Assembly: GCA_946539175.1 (NCBI GenBank)
Contig: CAMNHH010000043.1
Coordinates: forward strand, 1 to 15,042
Direction of reading: 5' to 3'
Source of the DNA: an uncultured Clostridia bacterium
GTDB taxonomy: Bacteria; Bacillota; Clostridia; Oscillospirales; Oscillospiraceae
Length of the DNA: 15,042 nt
Every line of letters starts with the position of its first letter. Position 1 is the stretch's first letter. The notes below the pieces were generated by a model. The model worked only from the letters and a program-made list of their open reading frames with translations. It searched no databases and had not been told where the DNA came from. The position numbers were made by a program, and so were the translations under genes. Of the stretch, positions 1 to 4,902 are shown in pieces.

Positions 1-12
1 CAATTCTCAATT

Positions 13-59
13 GAGGAAGAACGCCTTTGTCTCATCAAGAGACAAAGGCGTTCTTCCTC
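13..59 (-). terminator. T-box leader terminator hairpin
   Basis: A perfect 21-bp inverted repeat (13-33 with 39-59) encloses a 5-nt loop. Read on the minus strand it follows directly after the T-box sequence, where the competing terminator of a T-box leader belongs. The usual run of U is missing. The inner core (CGCCTTTGTCTC and its complement) is followed by the U/C-rich TTCTTCCTC, and that tail itself pairs with GAGGAAGAA, extending the stem. After the stem comes AATTGAGAATTG. It should end transcription when charged tRNA is plentiful. Confidence 0.8.
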
Positions 60-258
60 TGCGGTACCACTCTTATTGCCATACGAAGGTATGGCCGCTC
101 GTACATGGTGTAACGCCCATGAAACGCCCCGGTCTACGCAGGCAAAAGCCCTTCGGCGGGGTGCTCGGGGAGGATCCGCAGAGCGCCTTCACGCCGCCTT
201 ACACCAACCGGCGGCTCTCTGTGCTTCGGCACGCAGTGCACGTTCCCTTCAACGCAGG
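13..258 (-). promoter_or_regulatory. T-box riboswitch leader, probably tRNA-Ile sensing, upstream of off-window ileS
   Basis: On the minus strand the conserved T-box core AAGAGTGGTACCGC lies at 74-61, just before the terminator stem. The TGG-N part is the bulge that pairs with the ACCA end of uncharged tRNA. A short hairpin with a CTTC loop (95-78, GCCATAC/GTATGGC) sits where stem III is expected. Stem I can be closed by GTGC (241-238) with GCAC (164-161), and contains AGAGAG and a GC-rich distal hairpin near 213-190. An ATC triplet at 175-173 lies in the 3' side of stem I where the specifier loop is expected, so isoleucine is my reading. This agrees with the divIVA-ileS order common in Bacillota. 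The regulated gene is beyond position 1. No separate promoter is seen between divIVA and the leader, so it may be co-transcribed from upstream. The T-box identity is firm; the specifier and exact 5' end are inferred by eye. Confidence 0.88.
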
Positions 259-270
259 AATATTCAGTTC

Positions 271-341
271 GTAGGGGCCGATGCCTACATCGGCCCTGCT
301 GCAAGCCCGGTGGGAGGGCCGATGCGGGCATCGGCCCCTAC
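271..341. repeat. Intergenic palindromic repeat, GGCCGATG family (copy 1)
   Basis: The ends are inverted copies: GTAGGGGCCGATG at 271-283 and CATCGGCCCCTAC at 329-341. Inside are two hairpin modules of the form GGGCCGATG-4 nt-CATCGGCCC, separated by a short spacer. A second copy with the same ends lies at 6925-7001. On the minus strand it begins 3 nt after the divIVA stop codon and separates divIVA from the T-box leader. It has no coding capacity and looks like a REP/MITE-like element. Confidence 0.9.
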
Positions 342-344
342 GGG

Positions 345-1052
345 TCAGGGCTGATAGTTCTTGCCGAACTTCAGGTTGGCGAACTTCGCCGTGGTGCGCT
401 CGTCCAGCACGGGCATGACCCTGGTGGCGGCGCTGAGTTCGGACTTGGGCCGGGGGGTGTCGCCGGTGATGCTGGCCACGCTCTGCTCGATCTGGGCGGC
501 GATGTCCTCCGCCTTGTCCATGGGCGCGGGCTGGTCCTTCTCCGCCTCGTAGTCATAGGCCTTGCGGGCGGGCTTGGCGGTCTGGGCGGGGGGCTGCTCC
601 ATGGGCAGATCCAGGGTCTTAAGGGTGTCCAGGGCCTGCTGATGCCGGGCCAGTTGGGCCTCCACCGCCCGGACAAAGTCCGCGGTGGCTGCCTTGGCCA
701 GGCGCAGCCGCTCGGTCTCGGCGTTCAGCGCCGCATCGGCGGTGACGGTCCTGGCCTCGCCTCTGGCCTTGGCCAGCAGGGCCTCGCTCTCCCGGCGGGC
801 GTCGGCCAGAATGGCCTCCCGCTCCTTCTGGGCCTGCTCGGCGGCGGCCTTCACGTTGGCCTCGTTGTCCCGGTAGCTCTCCAGACGCTCCACCAGCAGC
901 CGCATTTTGCTCTTGAGCACGGCGTTTTCCTTGTAGAGGGTGATATAATCGTCCATCAGCGGCTCCAGGAACTCGTCCACGGAACGCATCACGTAGCCGC
1001 CGATCTTGGCTTTTTCAAAGGAGACTTCCTGTAAGTCTTGGGGTGTCAGCAT
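345..1052 (-). CDS. divIVA: DivIVA family division/polarity protein
   Basis: This 235-residue protein matches the DivIVA family, coiled-coil scaffolds that bind negatively curved membrane at poles and septa. The N-terminus (MLTPQDLQEVSFEKAKIGGY, then SVDEFLE at 24-30) is the family's lipid-binding domain. Residues about 35-145 are a long Ala/Glu/Arg-rich coiled coil, followed by a Pro-rich, probably disordered tail. In Bacillus subtilis DivIVA the membrane-inserting residues are Phe17-Arg18 in FRGY; here the aligned stretch is KIGGY, so the tip chemistry differs. I chose the ATG at 1052 because the conserved domain begins there and AAAGGA lies upstream; the open frame runs further up into a repeat element. 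It follows sepF directly, without the ylmG/ylmH genes found between them in many Bacillota, and precedes the T-box leader of the presumed ileS, as in the classic division cluster. Confidence 0.92.
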   Translation of the reverse strand: MLTPQDLQEVSFEKAKIGGYVMRSVDEFLEPLMDDYITLYKENAVLKSKMRLLVERLESYRDNEANVKAAAEQAQKEREAILADARRESEALLAKARGEARTVTADAALNAETERLRLAKAATADFVRAVEAQLARHQQALDTLKTLDLPMEQPPAQTAKPARKAYDYEAEKDQPAPMDKAEDIAAQIEQSVASITGDTPRPKSELSAATRVMPVLDERTTAKFANLKFGKNYQP

Positions 1053-1085
1053 AGTCAGACAGTTCCTTTCTCTTGATATGGTGTC

Positions 1086-1135
1086 TGTAGGGACGAGCAT
1101 TGCCCGTCCGCGGACAAGCATTGCTTGTCCCTACA
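1086..1135. repeat. Intergenic palindromic repeat, GGACRAGC family (copy 1)
   Basis: The ends are TGTAGGGAC (1086-1094) and GTCCCTACA (1127-1135). Two hairpin modules lie between them, GGACGAGCATTGCCCGTCC and GGACAAGCATTGCTTGTCC, separated by GC. A diverged relative lies at 9631-9706. On the minus strand it starts 6 nt after the sepF stop and ends about 33 nt before the divIVA start. Confidence 0.88.
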
Positions 1136-1141
1136 TGCCGA

Positions 1142-1642
1142 TCAGAAATAAACGCCGCTGTTCTCCAGCTCCTCCACCAGATCGCCCACGATCTCCACGT
1201 TGTTGGGGGTCAGGATGTAGGTGGAAATGGCGACCTTCTTGATCTTCCCGTCCAGGGCGTAGGCCACGCCGGAGAGGAAGTCCACCAGCCGCCGGGCCAC
1301 ATCCTTGTTGGTGGACTCCAGGTTCAGCACGATGGCCTTCTTTTCCCGCAGATGGTCAGCGATCTCGGATACGGTGTCAAAGCGGTCGGGCTTTACCAAA
1401 ATCACCTGCATGGCGGTGCGGGTATTCAGATTTACGACCTTGGCCGGGCCGCTGCGGCGGGTGCTGCTGTTGGCGGCGCTGCTGCTGTTGGTCTCCGGCG
1501 CGGCGAAGCTGGAGCGGCGGGGGGCGGAAGCGGGCTCGGGCTCAGCCTCCAGCTCTTCCTCTTCCTCGTCGAAATCGTATTCGTCCATGTCGTCTTCGTT
1601 GTAGGGGCGGGTCAGCTTTTTGAGTTCGTCCATCAGTCCCAT
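1142..1642 (-). CDS. sepF: SepF, FtsZ-binding cell division protein
   Basis: This 166-residue protein fits SepF, a membrane-associated protein that bundles and tethers FtsZ filaments at the division site in Bacillota, Actinobacteria and Cyanobacteria. The N-terminus MGLMDELKKL could form the amphipathic membrane-binding helix. Residues about 15-66 are a disordered linker with an unusually acidic block (EDDMDEYDFDEEEEELEAEPEP) and then a Ser-rich part. The folded SepF core spans about 68-160, including VVNLNTRTAMQVILVKP and the FLSGVAYALDG loop with the Gly needed for ring assembly in the family. The ATG at 1642 is preceded by AGGAGG with about 9-10 nt spacing. It begins 47 nt after yggS in an AT-rich gap, and a candidate promoter inside yggS (1838-1810) points towards it. 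Confidence 0.95.
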   Translation of the reverse strand: MGLMDELKKLTRPYNEDDMDEYDFDEEEEELEAEPEPASAPRRSSFAAPETNSSSAANSSTRRSGPAKVVNLNTRTAMQVILVKPDRFDTVSEIADHLREKKAIVLNLESTNKDVARRLVDFLSGVAYALDGKIKKVAISTYILTPNNVEIVGDLVEELENSGVYF

Positions 1643-1689
1643 GGTGCGGTATCCTCCTGTGTATCTGTATGAATATTGATTGTTAATTG

Positions 1690-2388
1690 TCAGGCGGGGT
1701 AGTGTCGCGCGCCGAAAATGGCGGTGCCGACGCGAATCATGGTGCTGCCCTCAGCGATGGCGTCCTCAAAGTCGTCGCTCATGCCCATAGACAGACATAC
1801 CATAGATACATTATCGTATTTTTTCCCTGCAATGTCAATATAAAGATTTCTCATTTTCGCAAAATATTTACAATTATCCCCCTTTTTTTCAGAAATGGGA
1901 GGAATTGCCATGAGGCCCCGGAGCCGGAGACCGGGCCAGGCCCCCATCCGGGCTGCCAGAGCCAGGGTCTGCTCCGGGGTGAAGCCGCCCTTCTGGGGCT
2001 CCTCTCCGATGTTGACCTCCAGCAGGATGTCCTGGACCAGGCCCAGCCGCAGGGCGGCCTTGTTCACCGCCTCCAACAGCTCCTGCCGGTCCACGGACTG
2101 GATCAGAGCCACCTTCCCCACCACCTTGTTGACCTTGTTGGTCTGCAGATGGCCGATGAAGTGGACGGGTCTGCCCTCGTAGGCCCCCAGGGGCTGCTTC
2201 AGGACCAGCTCCTGGACCCGGTTTTCGCCGCAGCAGTCCACCCCTGCGGCCACAGCCTCCTTCACCCGGTCGGCGTCGTTCATCTTGGTGGCGGCGCAGA
2301 GCAGGATCTCCGCCGGGTCCCGGCCCGCCGCCCGGGCGGCGGCGTCCATCCTGGCGCGGATGGCGGCAACGTTTTCCGCAATGCTCAT
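1690..2388 (-). CDS. yggS: YggS/YlmE family PLP-binding homeostasis protein
   Basis: This 232-residue protein has the length and motifs of the YggS/PLPBP family (YlmE in Bacillus), a single-domain TIM-barrel protein that binds pyridoxal phosphate without known catalysis and buffers PLP and amino-acid pools. The PLP lysine is Lys35 in CAATK. HFIGHLQTNK (about 76-85), LSMGMSDDFEDAI and the phosphate-binding GSTMIRVGTAIFG near the C-terminus are all present. Its ATG overlaps the stop of the upstream HlyD-like gene (ATGA), which suggests translational coupling. It sits upstream of sepF as ylmE does in Bacillus. Codons for about residues 161-197 (positions 1905-1796) are strikingly AT-rich compared with the rest of the gene, although the protein there still reads like a normal family member. 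Confidence 0.95.
   Translation of the reverse strand: MSIAENVAAIRARMDAAARAAGRDPAEILLCAATKMNDADRVKEAVAAGVDCCGENRVQELVLKQPLGAYEGRPVHFIGHLQTNKVNKVVGKVALIQSVDRQELLEAVNKAALRLGLVQDILLEVNIGEEPQKGGFTPEQTLALAARMGAWPGLRLRGLMAIPPISEKKGDNCKYFAKMRNLYIDIAGKKYDNVSMVCLSMGMSDDFEDAIAEGSTMIRVGTAIFGARHYPA
1796..1906. other. AT-rich island inside yggS
   Basis: By hand count 29 of the 100 bases at 1801-1900 are G or C, while neighbouring coding sequence is about two thirds GC. The frame stays open and encodes a plausible YggS segment (SEKKGDNCKYF through KKYDNVSM). The compositional break is therefore at synonymous or tolerant positions, either from a recombination patch or from selection on the DNA itself. It contains the candidate promoter at 1810-1838. 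Confidence 0.85.
1810..1838 (-). promoter_or_regulatory. Candidate internal sigma-A promoter for sepF-divIVA-(ileS)
   Basis: On the minus strand a perfect -35 TTGACA (1838-1833) and a 5/6 -10 GATAAT (1815-1810) are separated by exactly 17 bp. Transcription would start near 1803, still inside yggS, about 160 nt before the sepF ATG. The match is as good as that of the intergenic promoter at 12150-12122. Function is inferred from sequence only. Confidence 0.6.
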
Positions 2389-3599
2389 TTTATCATGACC
2401 TTTCTGTCGTAGATCTCGTCGGAGCTGAGAATGATCTCATCCTCCGGCCAAAGATTGCCGGTGCTGGATTTGTCCAGCCGGACAATAAAGCTGTCGCCGT
2501 TGTCGTAGAGGATCTCCACCGGCTTCCAGCGGGCCTCGGCGCCCTCCAGCACGTAGACGCCGCTGACCTGGTCGATGGCGTAGATGGCCTTCTTGGGCAC
2601 CCGCAGCCCCTCCAGCTGGTCAAAGACCAGATCGGCGCTCTGGAGCCGGGAGGAGACGGCCTCCTGGATATAGGAGCTGGAGGACAGGATCAGAATGCAG
2701 CGGTCGTTTTCCGGCGGGGTGACCCGCTCCACCTGCATCTGCACCGTCTGGTAGAAATCGTAGGCGAAGCTGACCGCCACCTTGTCCCCCTGGTCCAGCT
2801 CCGCCACGTTCTGCACCGGCACGATGGCGGCGAAGAACCACTTGGGGGAGCTGACCAGCTTGCCGTAGGCGTCGGTTTCCCGGCGGCTGACCCCCTGGTA
2901 GCGCTTCAGGGCGCTGACGGTGGCGGTCTCCAGAAATTCCGGCGTCAGAATCTCCTCGTAGCCGTCCACGCTGGCGGAAAACCAGCCGGAGGCGGGGGCG
3001 GTAAGGACGCCGGATTCGGCCTGGGCCTCGGCGTAGAGCGCGTTGAGGCGGGTTTCCGTTTCCTGGATGCGGGACCGCAGGGCCTCGGCGTCGGAGCTGT
3101 TGAGATAGCGCCGGAGGATCAGGGGCTTGATCTCCTCGGCAGCCTGGTCCGCGGCGCTGAATTCCCGGCGGGCGGCGCTGAGGGTGATCAGATTCATCCG
3201 CTGCAGGATGTCCGTGTCCAGCGTGGCGGACTCCATATCCGAGGTGGAGAAGTTCTGGGCGGACTTCATCTGGGCCAGCTCCGCGGCCAGCCGGTCGATC
3301 TCCGTCCGGCGGAGCCGGGCGGACTCGTCCCGGTAGGTGGCGGCAACGGCCTGGCCCTTGCCCACCTTTTCCCCCTCGCTGCGGGTGGGGACGATGATGT
3401 CCCCCGTGTCGGCCCGCAGCAGCTGCTCATAACGCACCAGAAAGCCGGAGGTGGTGATCCCATCGCCGACTTCATAGCGCACTGCCTTATAGGTTGTGAA
3501 GCTGTCCCCCGAAAAGCGGGTGACGGAAAAGACCAGGTAGCAGGCCAGCACGCACAGCAGCGTGACGACCACCACCTTCATGAATTTGTCCCCTTTCAT
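2385..3599 (-). CDS. HlyD-like membrane-anchored protein (membrane-fusion type)
   Basis: This 404-residue protein looks like a HlyD/membrane-fusion adaptor relative. One N-terminal hydrophobic segment (about 9-26) would anchor it with the rest outside. A first half-lipoyl-like segment (about 65-90, DTGDIIVPTRSEGEKVGKGQ) is followed by an alpha-helical, charged coiled-coil region (about 92-195). A second lipoyl half follows (GVLTAPASGWFSASVDGYEE, about 198-216), then a beta-rich region (about 250-400) with PVQNVAELDQGDKVAVSF. I chose the ATG at 3599 because GGAGG lies 6 nt upstream. An ATG 18 nt downstream (3581) is a possible alternative; one 18 nt upstream (3617) would place that GGAGG inside the gene. 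No ABC transporter or outer-membrane partner is in the window, so its transport role is unproven. It overlaps yggS by 4 nt and may serve the neighbouring division genes. Confidence 0.75.
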   Translation of the reverse strand: MKGDKFMKVVVVTLLCVLACYLVFSVTRFSGDSFTTYKAVRYEVGDGITTSGFLVRYEQLLRADTGDIIVPTRSEGEKVGKGQAVAATYRDESARLRRTEIDRLAAELAQMKSAQNFSTSDMESATLDTDILQRMNLITLSAARREFSAADQAAEEIKPLILRRYLNSSDAEALRSRIQETETRLNALYAEAQAESGVLTAPASGWFSASVDGYEEILTPEFLETATVSALKRYQGVSRRETDAYGKLVSSPKWFFAAIVPVQNVAELDQGDKVAVSFAYDFYQTVQMQVERVTPPENDRCILILSSSSYIQEAVSSRLQSADLVFDQLEGLRVPKKAIYAIDQVSGVYVLEGAEARWKPVEILYDNGDSFIVRLDKSSTGNLWPEDEIILSSDEIYDRKVMIK

Positions 3600-3649
3600 G
3601 GCGGGCCTCCTTCGCACGTCCTCCGGGAAGCCCGCCGGGCCCCTCGCTG

Positions 3650-3877
3650 CTACAGCGCGGGGCTGAGCCGGACGGGCCGGGCCGGAACCAGGGTGGAGAT
3701 GGCGTGCTTGTAGATCATTTGCTGGCGGCCCTCGGACACCAGGCAGACCACGAAGCTGTCAAAGCCCGTGACCACGCCCTTCATCTGAAAGCCGTTCATC
3801 AGAAAGACCGTCACCAGTTGACGCTCCTTCCGCACTTCGTTCAAAAAAAGATCCTGCAATGTTTCGTTGGCTGCCAT
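3650..3877 (-). CDS. hfq: Hfq RNA chaperone
   Basis: This 75-residue protein has the normal size for a Bacillota Hfq, an Sm-fold hexameric ring that binds U-rich and A-rich RNA. The Sm1 region is LVTVFLMNGFQMKGVVTGFD (residues 21-40), continuing SFVVCLV. The Sm2 motif YKHAIS (56-61) contains the Tyr-Lys-His residues that contact RNA on the proximal face. The C-terminal tail is short (VPARPVRLSPAL), unlike the long tail of enterobacterial Hfq. The ATG at 3877 has GAGGTAA upstream. The same frame happens to stay open far upstream across miaA, but the conserved protein begins at this ATG. It follows miaA by 92 nt, the usual miaA-hfq arrangement. Confidence 0.96.
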   Translation of the reverse strand: MAANETLQDLFLNEVRKERQLVTVFLMNGFQMKGVVTGFDSFVVCLVSEGRQQMIYKHAISTLVPARPVRLSPAL

Positions 3878-3969
3878 AGTTGTTACCTCGTTTCTATGTA
3901 GATTGGCAAACACTATGGTAGCACGTTCGGCTTGTCGGATGCTGTCGCACCCGTCCCCGGAGGGGAAGA

Positions 3970-4902
3970 TTATTTCCGCGTCTCCTGCCTGGCGAGGAGC
4001 TTCAGCGCCGAGGCTGTCAGATCGGCGCATTCGTCCACGTACAGCCAATGGATCGCTTCGTTGCGGCGGAACCAGGTGAGCTGCCGCTTGGCGTAGCGGC
4101 GGGAGGCCTGCTTGATCTGGTCGGCGGCCTGCTTCACCGTGCATTCGCCCCGGAGGGCGGCGGCCATTTCCTTGTAGCCGATGGCCTGCATGGCGGTGGT
4201 TCTGGGGTCGATGCCCCGGTCCAGCAGCCGTCGGACCTCCGCCTCCAGGCCCCGGTCCAGCATCTCGTCCACCCGCTGATCCACCCGGGCGTAGAGCTTG
4301 TTCCGGTCCCGGAAGTTCAGGCCGATCCAGACGGGCGCGTACTTGGGGGGCTTGAGCTTGGACTGCCGGTTGTGGTAGGACAGGGGCATGCCGGTGATCA
4401 GGAAGACCTCCATGGCCCGGACGATGCGCTTGCGGTCCGAGAGATGGAGCTTCTCCGCGGTCTCCGGGTCCGCGTCCTTCAGCATATCGTAGAGAAACTC
4501 GATGCCCTTCTCCTCCACGATGTGCTCCACGTATTCCCGCTGGGCGGGCCGGGAGGGGGCGGCGAAGCACTCCCCCTTGATCAGATTGTCCATATACAGA
4601 CCGGTGCCGCCGCAGACGATGGCGGTTTTGCCCCGGCTGTGGATCTCGGCAATGGCGGCGTCCGCCAGCTTCACGTAGCGGCCCACGGAGAAGTCCTCCC
4701 CGGGCTCCGCCACGTCCAGCAGGTGATGGGGCACGCCCTCCATTTCGGCGGCGTCGGGCTTGGCGGTGCCCACGTCCATGCCCCGGTAGAGCTGCATGGA
4801 GTCGCAGGACACCACCTCGGCCCCCAGCTTCTTCGCCAGGGCCACGGATAATCCCGTCTTGCCGGAAGCGGTGGGGCCGCAGATACAAATCAGATTGTTC
4901 AT
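3970..4902 (-). CDS. miaA: tRNA dimethylallyltransferase MiaA
   Basis: MiaA transfers a dimethylallyl group from DMAPP to N6 of adenosine 37 in tRNAs reading UNN codons, giving i6A. The 310-residue protein has the usual length. The P-loop GPTASGKT is at 9-16. DSMQLYRGMDVGTAKP (about 34-49) carries the substrate-recognising Asp. GGTGLYM (about 98-104) and the C-terminal RRYAKRQLTWFRR are also family signatures. Its ATG shares one base with the mutL stop (TGATG at 4904-4900), so translation is probably coupled. The product i6A is the substrate of MiaB, encoded two genes upstream, so both steps of ms2i6A37 synthesis are in one gene run. Confidence 0.97.
   Translation of the reverse strand: MNNLICICGPTASGKTGLSVALAKKLGAEVVSCDSMQLYRGMDVGTAKPDAAEMEGVPHHLLDVAEPGEDFSVGRYVKLADAAIAEIHSRGKTAIVCGGTGLYMDNLIKGECFAAPSRPAQREYVEHIVEEKGIEFLYDMLKDADPETAEKLHLSDRKRIVRAMEVFLITGMPLSYHNRQSKLKPPKYAPVWIGLNFRDRNKLYARVDQRVDEMLDRGLEAEVRRLLDRGIDPRTTAMQAIGYKEMAAALRGECTVKQAADQIKQASRRYAKRQLTWFRRNEAIHWLYVDECADLTASALKLLARQETRK

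Noticed and set aside
1..12. CAATT-CTC-AATTG near-palindrome at the left edge
   Set aside because: Short, AT-rich and cut by the window edge next to the T-box terminator. It could be chance or leader sequence before the next gene.
1643..1690. Promoter in the AT-rich yggS-sepF gap
   Set aside because: CTGACA or TTAACA -35-like matches exist, but the hexamers 17 bp downstream match TATAAT at three positions or fewer. The internal yggS promoter is far better.
3878..3969. Possible hfq promoter or small RNA in the 92-nt miaA-hfq gap
   Set aside because: On the minus strand there is a TGCTACCAT extended -10-like match and a small GGGTGC/GCATCC hairpin, but no acceptable -35 at 16-18 bp. Too weak to call; I see nothing else in this gap.
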